Positions 35,728 through 43,810 of a DNA stretch of 64,000 bases are shown here, in pieces. The notes beneath the pieces were generated by a model, which saw nothing but the letters and a program-made list of their open reading frames with translations, did no database searches and had not been told where the DNA came from. Source of the stretch: Cryobacterium sp. M96 (GTDB taxonomy: Bacteria > Actinomycetota > Actinomycetes > Actinomycetales > Microbacteriaceae); NCBI RefSeq assembly GCF_002929845.1, contig NZ_PJJS01000050.1, positions 112,139-176,138 of the forward strand, written 5' to 3'. How positions within the stretch are numbered: position 1 is the first letter of the stretch; each line of letters starts with the position of its first letter. Made by a program: the position numbers and the translations under genes.

Positions 35728-38066
35728 CCCACACTTCCGCCTTTCCCGCCTTTCCCGCCGGCACCATCCTGGGCTACCCGCGCATCGGGCCGCGCCGCCA
35801 ACTGAAGAAGGCCGTCGAAGCGTTCTGGGCCGGATCGGTCAGCGCCGACGAGCTCGAAGCGACCGCGGCCGCCCTGCGCCAGAGCACCAGGAAGCGCCTC
35901 GTGCAGCTGGGACTCGGCAGGGACGACTCGTCCATCCCGGAATCCTTCTCCTACTACGACCAGATGTTGGATGCCCTGAGCACGGTGGGCGCCGTCCCCG
36001 CCCGGTTCGCGCATCTGCGGGGCGCGGACGGCCACCTCGACCTGGCCGGCTACTTCACCCTCGCCCGCGGCGAAGGGGAGAATCCGCCGCTGGAGATGAC
36101 CAAATGGTTCGACACCAACTACCACTACCTGGTGCCGGAGATCGGCCCCGAGACCGAGTTCACCCTCGCCGGCACCCGCCTGGTGCGCGAGTTCGAGGAG
36201 GCGAAGGCGGCCGGATTCCTGACCCGGCCCGTCATCGTCGGCCCGGTCACCTTCCTGCTGCTGAGCAAGCCCAGCGACGAGGCCCCGGCCGGATTCAGTC
36301 CGCTTGACCGCCTCGACGACCTTGTGCCGGTCTACGCCGCCCTCCTGCAGCGGCTGCGCGCCGCTGGAGCCGAATGGGTGCAGCTCGACGAGCCTGCCCT
36401 GGTCAGCGAGAGCATCGACATCCCGAGAACGGATGCCCTCGCCGGCCTCCGCTTCGCCTACAACACCCTCGGCGCCGTCGCCGAGCGTCCCGCCCTGTTT
36501 GTCGCCGCGCCGTACGGCAGCCTCGACGACGCCCTACCCGTTCTTGCCATCACCCCGGTGGAAGCCATCGGGCTTGACCTCGTGCGGGGAAGCGCGCCGG
36601 CGGAGACCCCCGGACTCGACACGACCACTCTCGTGGCCGGCGTCATTGACGGCCACAATATCTGGCGCGGCGACCTGGCCGCCGCCTTCGACACGGCGGC
36701 CGGCCTGGTCCGCCTCTCGCCGCGGATCTCGGTTTCCACCTCTACCTCGCTGCTGCACGTTCCCCACGACGTCGACGACGAATCGGCGCTGGACGACGAC
36801 CTGAAGACCTGGCTGGCCTTTGCGGATCAGAAGGTCGCGCAGGTTGCCACACTCGCCCGCGGCCTCAGTCTGGGTCGCCGTGCCATCGAGATCGACCTCT
36901 CTGCGGCCTCCGCGGCCCTCGACGCGCGGGGGGTGGCTCCCGGAGTCCACGATGGCGCCGTTCGGGTGCGCGCCGACGCGCTCGCTCCGGGCGACTTCAC
37001 CCGGGGCGCCTACGCAGCCCGAGTGGCAGCCCAGGAGATGGCCCTCGGGCTGCCGTTCCTGCCGACGACCACGATCGGATCCTTCCCGCAGACCGGGGAC
37101 ATCCGTCGGGCCAGGGCGCAGCTGGTACGGGGGGTGCTGAGCACCGCGGACTACCGGGACCTGATGCGTGCCGAAATCCGTCGGGTCGTCTCGCTGCAGG
37201 AAGACATCGGCCTCGACGTGATCGTGCACGGGGAGCCGGAACGCAACGACATGGTGCAGTACTTCGCCGAGAACCTGGACGGCTTCGCGGTCACCGAGAA
37301 CGGCTGGGTGCAGTCCTATGGCAGCCGGTGCGTGCGCCCGTCGATCCTCTGGGGTGACGTGTCCCGGCCGCGGCCCATCACGGTCGAGTGGTCGGCGTTC
37401 ACGCAGGGGCTGACGCCCAGGCCCGTCAAGGGGATGCTCACCGGTCCGGTCACGATCCTCGCGTGGTCGTTCGTGCGCGACGACCAGCCGCTGGGCGAGA
37501 CGGCCAGGCAGGTGGCCCTGGCCCTCCGGGACGAGATCGCCGACCTGGAGTCGGCCGGCATTCAGATCGTCCAGGTCGACGAGCCCGCGCTGCGGGAGCT
37601 GCTGCCGTTGAAGCAGAAGGACCAGGCGGAATACCTCGACTGGTCGGTGGGGTCCTTCCGCCTGGCGACGGCCGGTGCGGCCGCGGCCACCCAGATCCAC
37701 ACCCACCTCTGCTACTCGGAGTTCGGGGTGGTCATCGACGCGATCCGCAACCTGGACGCCGATGTGACCAGCATCGAGGCGGCACGCTCTCGCATGGAGG
37801 TGGTGGGCGATATCCGGTCCCAGGGCTTCGACCACGGTATCGGCCCGGGAGTGTGGGACATCCACTCGCCGCGTGTGCCGAGCGTGTCCGAACTCACCGA
37901 CCTGCTCGAGCGCGCCGCGGCGGCCATCCCGGCCACCCGGCTCTGGGTGAACCCCGACTGCGGCCTCAAAACCCGCGGCTACACCGAAACCGTCCAGTCC
38001 CTACACAACATGCTCGCCGCCACCCGCATCCTCCGCGCCCGCCTGACCTCCTCCGTCTCCGCCTGA
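35724..38066 (+). CDS. metE: Cobalamin-independent methionine synthase
   Basis: 780 residues, the usual two-barrel MetE. The N-terminal GYPRIGPRRQLKKAVE segment and the C-terminal catalytic barrel are complete. Zinc ligands are His and Cys in IHTHLCYSEF and Cys in WVNPDCGLKTRGY; the Glu ligand region is DVIVHGEPERNDMV. It transfers the methyl group of 5-methyl-THF-polyglutamate to homocysteine. A strong hairpin lies 23 bp after the stop. Confidence 0.96.
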   Translation: MTHTSAFPAFPAGTILGYPRIGPRRQLKKAVEAFWAGSVSADELEATAAALRQSTRKRLVQLGLGRDDSSIPESFSYYDQMLDALSTVGAVPARFAHLRGADGHLDLAGYFTLARGEGENPPLEMTKWFDTNYHYLVPEIGPETEFTLAGTRLVREFEEAKAAGFLTRPVIVGPVTFLLLSKPSDEAPAGFSPLDRLDDLVPVYAALLQRLRAAGAEWVQLDEPALVSESIDIPRTDALAGLRFAYNTLGAVAERPALFVAAPYGSLDDALPVLAITPVEAIGLDLVRGSAPAETPGLDTTTLVAGVIDGHNIWRGDLAAAFDTAAGLVRLSPRISVSTSTSLLHVPHDVDDESALDDDLKTWLAFADQKVAQVATLARGLSLGRRAIEIDLSAASAALDARGVAPGVHDGAVRVRADALAPGDFTRGAYAARVAAQEMALGLPFLPTTTIGSFPQTGDIRRARAQLVRGVLSTADYRDLMRAEIRRVVSLQEDIGLDVIVHGEPERNDMVQYFAENLDGFAVTENGWVQSYGSRCVRPSILWGDVSRPRPITVEWSAFTQGLTPRPVKGMLTGPVTILAWSFVRDDQPLGETARQVALALRDEIADLESAGIQIVQVDEPALRELLPLKQKDQAEYLDWSVGSFRLATAGAAAATQIHTHLCYSEFGVVIDAIRNLDADVTSIEAARSRMEVVGDIRSQGFDHGIGPGVWDIHSPRVPSVSELTDLLERAAAAIPATRLWVNPDCGLKTRGYTETVQSLHNMLAATRILRARLTSSVSA

Positions 38067-38088
38067 CCCCGCCTCCACCCACACAAAA

Positions 38089-38125
38089 GCCGGGCACGAC
38101 ACCAAGAACAGTGTTCGTGCCCGGC
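38089..38125 (-). terminator. Hairpin between convergent metE and lexA
   Basis: GCCGGGCACGA (from 38089) pairs with TCGTGCCCGGC (to 38125), extended by CAC/GTG with one bulge. On the minus strand the stem is followed by TTTTGTG, so it is best read as the lexA terminator; it may also stop metE transcription. Confidence 0.75.
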
Positions 38126-38259
38126 CCACAAGACCCGGCTCACAAGACCCGACCGAAATAACCATGGTGACTCAACACGCGCGCGTCTCCACGACGCTGG
38201 TCGAAACCGTCGAGACCAAGAGTCCGCCTGAAATGCTGATGTGCTTGAGTGCTGATGCC

Positions 38260-38964
38260 CTAAACCGACCGCAGCACTGCCACAACCTTCCCCAGAATCT
38301 CGGCGTGATCGCCGACGATGGGTTCGAAGTTGGTGTTGCGGGGCAGTAGCCAGGTGTGCCCGTCGCGCTGGCGGAAGACCTTGACGGTTGCCTCGTTGTC
38401 GAGCATGGCTGCAACGATTTCACCGTTTTCGGCGGTCTTCTGCTGCCGCACGACGACCCAGTCGCCGTCCATTATGGCGGCGTCGATCATCGATTCGCCC
38501 GACACCTTGAGCATGAACAGATCGCCCTTGCCCACCAGCTGGCGGGGTAGCGGGAAAATCTCGTCGATCTGCTGTTCGGCGGTGATCGGGATGCCGGCGG
38601 CGATGCGACCGACGAGCGGAACCATGGCGGCGTCGCCGACCTGCACTCCGGTGTGGAAACTTTCCGAGGCTCCGGCCGTCGTGTCTTCGGGCGACTGCGG
38701 AATCTCGATGAGCACCTCCAGTGCTCGGGGACGGTTCGGGTCTCGGCGGAGGTAACCGCTCAGTTCCAGCTGGTTGAGCTGGTGGGTGACGCTCGACAGT
38801 GACGACAGGCCGACGGCGTCGCCGATCTCGCGCATGCTCGGCGGATAGCCGCGTTGGCTGACCGAGCGCTGGATGACGTCGAGGATGGCGAGCTGCTTCT
38901 CGCTGAGGCTCTTGCGCCGTCTGGTGCCGCCCTTGTCGCGCGGACCGCTGGTGTTCTGTGCCAC
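38260..38964 (-). CDS. lexA: LexA repressor
   Basis: 234 residues. The winged-helix DNA-binding domain starts [16 protein letters not shown] with recognition region [14 protein letters not shown]. The autocleavage Ala-Gly bond is in GRIAAGIPI, the catalytic serine in [15 protein letters not shown] and the lysine in EATVKVFRQ. The GTG at 38964 is chosen: GAGGAG lies 9 nt upstream, whereas the open frame to 39003 adds no conserved sequence. It is transcribed divergently from the LysM gene over shared LexA boxes. Confidence 0.95.
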   Translation of the reverse strand: MAQNTSGPRDKGGTRRRKSLSEKQLAILDVIQRSVSQRGYPPSMREIGDAVGLSSLSSVTHQLNQLELSGYLRRDPNRPRALEVLIEIPQSPEDTTAGASESFHTGVQVGDAAMVPLVGRIAAGIPITAEQQIDEIFPLPRQLVGKGDLFMLKVSGESMIDAAIMDGDWVVVRQQKTAENGEIVAAMLDNEATVKVFRQRDGHTWLLPRNTNFEPIVGDHAEILGKVVAVLRSV

Positions 38965-39043
38965 GTTCGTCGCTCCTCGTTTTGATTGATGCGCTGGCAG
39001 CAAGCAGCGAATGCCGCCGATTCACGCGAATGTCGGGGGTGCC

Positions 39044-39060
39044 TGATTGAGTGTCAATCA
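39044..39060. repeat. Inverted repeat in the lexA leader
   Basis: TGATTGA-GTG-TCAATCA is a perfect 7-bp inverted repeat, downstream of the predicted lexA promoter, inside its 5' leader. It could be an operator; the 3-nt loop makes an RNA hairpin less likely. Confidence 0.5.
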
Positions 39061-39069
39061 ACAATCGAA

Positions 39070-39098
39070 ACTGTATCCGCGTTGAGCTCATTAAACAA
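39070..39098 (-). promoter_or_regulatory. lexA promoter
   Basis: On the minus strand, TTGTTT (39098-39093) and TACAGT (39075-39070) are separated by 17 bp. The -35 overlaps the LexA box at 39095-39110. Confidence 0.6.
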
Positions 39099-39110
39099 AC
39101 ATGTATTCGA
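39095..39110 (-). promoter_or_regulatory. LexA box at the lexA promoter
   Basis: ACAAACATGTATTCGA matches TCGAAC-N4-GTTCGA at 9 of 12 fixed positions and covers the -35 of lexA, suited to autorepression. Confidence 0.5.
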
Positions 39111-39150
39111 GTGGGTCGGAATAAATATTTCAGAAACTACCGAATAAAGC

Positions 39151-39179
39151 TTGATTGTTCGAATAATCGAATATACATT
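39151..39179 (+). promoter_or_regulatory. Promoter of the LysM gene
   Basis: TTGATT (39151-39156), 17 bp, TACATT (39174-39179). The -10 lies inside a LexA box. Confidence 0.6.
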
Positions 39180-39182
39180 CGG
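39167..39182 (+). promoter_or_regulatory. LexA box over the LysM-gene -10
   Basis: TCGAATATACATTCGG is a symmetric variant of the consensus (9 of 12 fixed positions). Confidence 0.65.
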
Positions 39183-39195
39183 AACATAAGTTCGC
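39180..39195 (+). promoter_or_regulatory. Second LexA box, adjoining the first
   Basis: CGGAACATAAGTTCGC contains the core GAAC-N4-GTTCG (9 of 12 fixed positions), placed at the expected transcription start of the LysM gene. Confidence 0.65.
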
Positions 39196-39247
39196 ATCCG
39201 GCTCTCCCGGCCGAGAGTCGGATGCGTCTTCTCACAGGAGGTATCAC

Positions 39248-39604
39248 ATGAGCACTGCACTTGAACGAGGCGCCCCCATCGCGACCGGACGCACCCGGCT
39301 CCGACTCACCCGGCGCGGTCGCGTCGTTTTCACGTCCCTGGCTGCCTTTCCGCTCGTGGCCGTGGCCCTGGCCGTCGCCCTCAACGGAGGCATCGCCGCC
39401 GCCGAGAACTCGACCGTCGCTCACGTGGCCTCGGCCTTCGACTACGTCACCATCAAGTCGGGGCAGTCGCTCTGGCAACTTGCCGAGACAATCGCGCCCA
39501 CGTCAGATCCGCGCGAGGTGATCGCCGAGATTGTGAGCCTCAATCAGTTGCCGTCCGACAGCGTGCAGCCCGGTCAGCGGCTGGCGCTTCCGAACGACCT
39601 GTGA
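39248..39604 (+). CDS. SOS-type LysM membrane protein (ChiZ/DivS-position homolog)
   Basis: 118 residues: basic N-terminus, one membrane segment (about residues 27-51) and a single C-terminal LysM domain (YVTIKSGQSLWQLAETIA, LNQLPSDSVQPGQRLALP). In mycobacteria and corynebacteria the gene divergent from lexA (Rv2719c/ChiZ; DivS) is SOS-induced and halts division. The same arrangement, LysM domain and two LexA boxes over this promoter argue for the same role. AGGAGG precedes the ATG. A cell-division role is inferred, not shown by a catalytic motif. Confidence 0.85.
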   Translation: MSTALERGAPIATGRTRLRLTRRGRVVFTSLAAFPLVAVALAVALNGGIAAAENSTVAHVASAFDYVTIKSGQSLWQLAETIAPTSDPREVIAEIVSLNQLPSDSVQPGQRLALPNDL

Positions 39605-39640
39605 ACTACCCGCGGCGAGCCCCCGCCGGTCTCATCCCGG

Positions 39641-39646
39641 TAATAT
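39641..39646 (+). promoter_or_regulatory. -10 box of a predicted leaderless hisC transcript
   Basis: TAATAT, close to consensus, ends 7 nt before GTG 39654. Confidence 0.6.
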
Positions 39647-39653
39647 TGGGGGA

Positions 39654-40733
39654 GTGACCAGTCTCAACGATCTGCCCCTTCGCGATAATCTGCGCGGACT
39701 CACTCCCTATGGGGCTCCGCAGTTGCACGTGCCGGTGGCTCTCAACGTGAACGAGAACACCCACGGCATCCCGGCTGAGGTGGCGCAGGACATCGTGGCG
39801 GCGTTGGCCGTGGCGGTCACGACCGTGAACCGATACCCCGATCGGGAGTTCACCGAGCTGCGGGATTCCCTCGCCCGTTATCTCGGTCACGGCCTCACCC
39901 GAAAGAACATCTGGGCCGCCAACGGTTCCAACGAGGTTCTTCAGCAGGTGCTGCAGGCCTTCGGCGGCCCGGGTCGGTCCGTGCTCGGCTTCGCGCCGAC
40001 CTACTCCATGTACCCTCTGCTGGCCTCCGGCACCGGCACCCGCTGGATCGCGGGCGGTCGTGACGCAAAGTTCGAACTCTCCCCGGCCACGGCGCTCGAG
40101 TGGGTCGACCGGGTTGCCCCTGACCTCGTCTTCCTCTGCTCGCCGAACAACCCCACCGGCACGCCCCTGTCCCTGGAAACGATCGCGGCCGTCTACGATG
40201 CGAGCGACGGCATCGTTGTCGTCGACGAGGCGTACGCCGAGTTCGGGACGGATGACGCGCCAACCGCCCTGAGCCTGCTTCCCGGCCGGGAGCGCCTGCT
40301 GGTGTCCCGCACCATGAGCAAGGCGTTCGCCTTCGCCGGTGTGCGCGTCGGCTATCTGGCCGCCGATCCCGCCGTGACGGATGCCCTCCGCCTGGTTCGT
40401 CTGCCCTACCACCTGTCCGCGCTCACCCAGGCTGCCGCGGTCGCCGCGCTCGTCCACACGCCCGCGATGCTTGCCATGGTCGACGACATCCGCGGGCAAC
40501 GGGACCGCATCGTGAGCGAACTGGCCCGGCTTGGCTACACTCCGCTGCGCAGTGCGAGCAACTTCGTGCTGTTCGGCGGCGTTGAGGACCCTCGGGCCAC
40601 CTTCGAGGCGCTGCTGGCGGAAGGCATCCTTGTGCGCGACGTCGGCATCCCGGGCCACCTGCGGGTCAGCGCCGGCACCGAGGCCGAGACCACGGCGTTC
40701 CTCGACGCCCTCGAGGCACTTGGGCGGCCGTGA
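39654..40733 (+). CDS. hisC: Histidinol-phosphate aminotransferase
   Basis: A 359-residue class I/II PLP aminotransferase. The PLP lysine is in VSRTMSKAFAFAGVRVGY, the cofactor Asp/Tyr region in VVVDEAYAEFG, and SPNNPTGT is the substrate/PLP loop. NVNENTHG at the N-terminus is typical of HisC. It converts imidazole-acetol phosphate to histidinol phosphate. hisB follows 26 bp later with its own -10. GTG 39654 follows the -10 by 7 nt. Confidence 0.93.
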   Translation: MTSLNDLPLRDNLRGLTPYGAPQLHVPVALNVNENTHGIPAEVAQDIVAALAVAVTTVNRYPDREFTELRDSLARYLGHGLTRKNIWAANGSNEVLQQVLQAFGGPGRSVLGFAPTYSMYPLLASGTGTRWIAGGRDAKFELSPATALEWVDRVAPDLVFLCSPNNPTGTPLSLETIAAVYDASDGIVVVDEAYAEFGTDDAPTALSLLPGRERLLVSRTMSKAFAFAGVRVGYLAADPAVTDALRLVRLPYHLSALTQAAAVAALVHTPAMLAMVDDIRGQRDRIVSELARLGYTPLRSASNFVLFGGVEDPRATFEALLAEGILVRDVGIPGHLRVSAGTEAETTAFLDALEALGRP

Positions 40734-40747
40734 ACGGCGCGGGCCAA

Positions 40748-40753
40748 TAAACT
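40748..40753 (+). promoter_or_regulatory. -10 box of a predicted leaderless hisB transcript
   Basis: TAAACT ends 6 nt before ATG 40760, with no ribosome site in the gap. Confidence 0.55.
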
Positions 40754-40759
40754 AGTCGT

Positions 40760-41383
40760 ATGAGCTTCTCTTTCGCGACCACCTCGCCCCGTTTCGCCCA
40801 CCTGCAGCGCGAGACCAGCGAGTCGAGCATCGACCTGTCGCTCAATCTCGACGGCACCGGTGAGTCGGACATCCAGACGTCGGTCCCGTTCTTCGATCAC
40901 CTGCTCACGGCCTTCGCGAAACACTCGTTGACCGACCTCACCGTGCGCGCCCGCGGCGATATCGAGATCGATGTGCACCACACGGTCGAGGACGTCGGCA
41001 TCTTGCTCGGCCAGGCGATCAAGCAGGCTCTCGGGGACAAATCCGGCATCTCCCGCTACGGTGACGCCGTCGTGCCGCTCGACGAGGCCCTCGTACAGGC
41101 CGTCGTCGACATTTCCGGGCGCCCCTACCTCGTGCACCAGGGCGAGCCGGCTGGTTTCGAGTTCCACCTGATCGGCGGCCACTTCACCGGCTCCATGGTG
41201 CGCCACGTGTTTGAGGCTATCGCCTTCAACGGCGGCCTCACGGTGCACGTCACCGTGCAGGGCGGCCGCGACCCGCACCACATCGCCGAAGCCGAATTCA
41301 AGGCGTTCGCCCGCGCGTTCCGCCAGGCGAAGGCGCTCGACCCGCTGGTGTCCGGCGTCCCCTCGACCAAGGGTGCGCTGTGA
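40760..41383 (+). CDS. hisB: Imidazoleglycerol-phosphate dehydratase
   Basis: A 207-residue monofunctional HisB (no phosphatase domain). The duplicated metal-binding motifs are [10 protein letters not shown] and [18 protein letters not shown], plus [12 protein letters not shown]. It dehydrates IGP to imidazole-acetol phosphate, the substrate of HisC. Its TGA overlaps the hisH GTG start (GTGA). Confidence 0.95.
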   Translation: MSFSFATTSPRFAHLQRETSESSIDLSLNLDGTGESDIQTSVPFFDHLLTAFAKHSLTDLTVRARGDIEIDVHHTVEDVGILLGQAIKQALGDKSGISRYGDAVVPLDEALVQAVVDISGRPYLVHQGEPAGFEFHLIGGHFTGSMVRHVFEAIAFNGGLTVHVTVQGGRDPHHIAEAEFKAFARAFRQAKALDPLVSGVPSTKGAL

Positions 41384-42012
41384 CCAGCGTCGTTGTCTTC
41401 GACTACGGCACCGGAAACGTGCACTCCGCCGTCAAGGCACTCGAACTCGCCGGGGCCGAGGTGACGCTGACCGGCGACCGCCGTCAGGCGCTTGAGGCCG
41501 ACGGGCTCGTCGTGCCCGGCGTGGGCGCGTTCAGCGCCGTCATGCAGGCTCTGAAGGCGGTGCACGGCGACGAGATCATCGACCGCCGGATCGCGGGCGG
41601 ACGCCCGGTGCTGGGCATCTGCGTGGGCATGCAGATCATGTTCGAGCACGGCGTCGAACGCGGCGTGGACACGGAGGGGCTGGGCGAATGGCCCGGCACC
41701 GTGACGCAGCTGACGGCGCCGGTGCTGCCGCACATGGGCTGGGACACGGTCACGCCGGGGGAGGGCTCGACGCTGTTCCATGGCCTCGAGCAGGAGCGCT
41801 TCTACTTCGTGCACTCCTACGCCGCCCAGGAATGGTCCCTCGACGTCATGCCGCCGTTCCCGAAACCGATTCTCACCTGGTCCGAGCACGGACAACCTTT
41901 CCTGGCCGCCATCGAGAACGGACCGCTTACCGCCACCCAGTTCCACCCGGAGAAATCCGGTGAGGCAGGCATCCGTCTGCTCCATAACTGGCTCGGCACA
42001 GTCAAGAACTGA
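41380..42012 (+). CDS. hisH: Imidazole glycerol phosphate synthase glutamine amidotransferase subunit
   Basis: A 210-residue class I glutaminase. The nucleophile Cys81 is in [12 protein letters not shown]; the His-Glu pair is in [11 protein letters not shown]. It supplies ammonia to HisF, whose gene is not in the window. GTG 41380 overlaps hisB by 4 nt. Confidence 0.95.
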   Translation: MTSVVVFDYGTGNVHSAVKALELAGAEVTLTGDRRQALEADGLVVPGVGAFSAVMQALKAVHGDEIIDRRIAGGRPVLGICVGMQIMFEHGVERGVDTEGLGEWPGTVTQLTAPVLPHMGWDTVTPGEGSTLFHGLEQERFYFVHSYAAQEWSLDVMPPFPKPILTWSEHGQPFLAAIENGPLTATQFHPEKSGEAGIRLLHNWLGTVKN

Positions 42013-42069
42013 CCTTGACTTTTCCCTGACTGACCCGGTCGCCGCGACCATTCCCAACCGAGGACACCC

Positions 42070-42816
42070 ATGACTGTGCATACCCCTTCCCTCCGTCTCG
42101 TTCTGCTGCCCGCCGTGGATGTGGCCGACGGCAAGGCCGTTCGCTTGACCCAGGGCGAAGCCGGCACCGAGACCAACTACGGCGACCCCGTCGACGCGGC
42201 ACTTGACTGGGCCCGCCAGGGCGCCGAGTGGATCCACCTCGTCGACCTCGACGCGGCCTTCGGTCGCGGCAACAACACGGATCTCATCCGCACTGTGATC
42301 CGCGAGGTCACGGGCGTGAAGATCGAGCTCTCCGGCGGGATCCGCGACGACGCGTCGCTGGACGCGGCCCTGAACGCGGGCGTCAGCCGGATCAACCTGG
42401 GCACCGCGGCACTGGAGAACCCGGAGTGGGCGGCGCAGGTCATCGCCCGGCACGGGGACGCCGTCGCCGTCGGGCTCGACGTGCGCGGAACCACCCTCGC
42501 CGCCCGCGGCTGGACCAGGGAGGGAGGGGACCTCTGGGAGGTGCTCGCCCGTCTCGAGGAGGCTGGCTGCTCGCGCTACGTCGTCACCGATGTGACCAAG
42601 GACGGCACGCTGCAAGGCCCCAACATCGACCTGCTCCGCCAGATGATGGAGCGCACTGACCGACCGGTCGTCGCCTCCGGCGGCATCTCCAGCCTCGACG
42701 ACCTCCGCGCATTGCGCGAACTTGTACCGCTCGGACTCGAGGGCGCGATCGTCGGAAAAGCCCTCTACGCGGGGGCGTTCACCCTGAGCGAGGCACTGGA
42801 TGTCGCGGGCGCGTAA
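42070..42816 (+). CDS. priA: HisA-type isomerase, probably bifunctional PriA (HisA/TrpF)
   Basis: A 248-residue TIM barrel. Catalytic aspartates lie in [15 protein letters not shown] and [14 protein letters not shown]; the phosphate loops are LSGGIRDD and VASGGISS. In actinobacteria lacking trpF, this protein also isomerises phosphoribosylanthranilate. Whether trpF exists elsewhere in this genome is not visible, so the dual role is inferred. It overlaps the SseB gene by 17 nt. Confidence 0.9.
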   Translation: MTVHTPSLRLVLLPAVDVADGKAVRLTQGEAGTETNYGDPVDAALDWARQGAEWIHLVDLDAAFGRGNNTDLIRTVIREVTGVKIELSGGIRDDASLDAALNAGVSRINLGTAALENPEWAAQVIARHGDAVAVGLDVRGTTLAARGWTREGGDLWEVLARLEEAGCSRYVVTDVTKDGTLQGPNIDLLRQMMERTDRPVVASGGISSLDDLRALRELVPLGLEGAIVGKALYAGAFTLSEALDVAGA

Positions 42817-43600
42817 CCTCGGCTCCACCGGCCTTCCCGGCGGACCCGGAGGGGGCGACTCCGCCGGGCAACCGTGGGAGGGACGACAGTTTGAGCCCAA
42901 CATGCACAGCGACGACGACGGGCTCGCGCCCGAGCCGCTGCTGGCGGCCGTGCGCCGCTTCCAGGCTCGGGAGGCCGGCGAAGAGACGGTGGTCGACGCC
43001 ATCCGTGGCTCACGGCTGCTCGTTCCCCTGGTGACCGAACTCGGCCAATCGGGCACCACCGAGGCCGGCCTCCGCGTCGACAAGACCCAGGAACTGTCGA
43101 TCATCACCGTGGCCGGGCCCGACGGCCGCACGGTGCTTCCCGTGTTCTCCTCGGTCGCGGCGATGACGGCGTGGAACACGCAGGCCCGGCCGGTCCCGGC
43201 CGACGGCGTGCGCGTCGCGCTGGCCGCGGCTCAGGAGAACACCGATCTGGTCGTGCTCGATCCGACCGCGCCCACCGAGTTCGTGGTGCGGCGCCCGGCC
43301 CTGTGGGCCATCGCCCAGTCCCTGCCCTGGACCCCCAGCTATGCCAGTCGCGACGTCGCGGATGCCTTTGCCGACTCCGTGTCCACCGAACTGAGTGTGC
43401 TCGGGGTTGAGCTGGCCCCCGGCGACCCGGCCGCCCGCCTCGCCGGACCGGAACTAATTGTGCGTCTCGAGCTCGTGGACGGCCTGACCCGCATCGAGCT
43501 CGACGCGACCCTCGCCCGGCTCGCGGCTCGCTGGTCATCGAGCGACGTCATCGCCACCCAGGTGGACTCCCTCACCGTGCAGCTGCTGCCCTCCGCCTAG
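42800..43600 (+). CDS. SseB-family protein
   Basis: 266 residues. A Gly-rich N-terminus is followed by the SseB domain ([40 protein letters not shown]). The C-terminal half has a second alpha/beta region. It is a conserved partner of priA in this family; the function is unknown. The start overlaps priA by 17 nt. The palindromic element copy 2 begins 85 bp after the stop. Confidence 0.82.
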   Translation: MSRARNLGSTGLPGGPGGGDSAGQPWEGRQFEPNMHSDDDGLAPEPLLAAVRRFQAREAGEETVVDAIRGSRLLVPLVTELGQSGTTEAGLRVDKTQELSIITVAGPDGRTVLPVFSSVAAMTAWNTQARPVPADGVRVALAAAQENTDLVVLDPTAPTEFVVRRPALWAIAQSLPWTPSYASRDVADAFADSVSTELSVLGVELAPGDPAARLAGPELIVRLELVDGLTRIELDATLARLAARWSSSDVIATQVDSLTVQLLPSA

Positions 43601-43684
43601 GCGGCCTCTTCCATCGTCGGCGGTTCCGGGCTCCAGGTTCCGGGCCCCGCGCTCCGCGTTCCGCCCGCGCCCCCGCCTCCGCCA

Positions 43685-43773
43685 CGAACGAATTCGACGG
43701 AGATTGTGGCAAAATCGGTCCTGGATGTCCGGGAAAGCCCGTTTTAGCTCAGAATCTCCGTCGAATTGGTTCG
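43685..43773. repeat. 89-bp palindromic element, copy 2
   Basis: The left arm reads CGAACGAATTCGACGGAGAT and the right arm is its near-complement ending in TTGGTTCG. It has the same total length and arm spacing as copy 1 but is inverted relative to it: the GAATTC-type arm is now on the left and the CCAATT-type arm on the right. When copy 2 is reversed, well over half of the 40-odd interior bases also match copy 1. It lies between sseB and lhr. Confidence 0.8.
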
Positions 43774-43810
43774 AGTGGCCCGGCTCAGGCGGATCGGCGA
43801 GGATAGTCGT

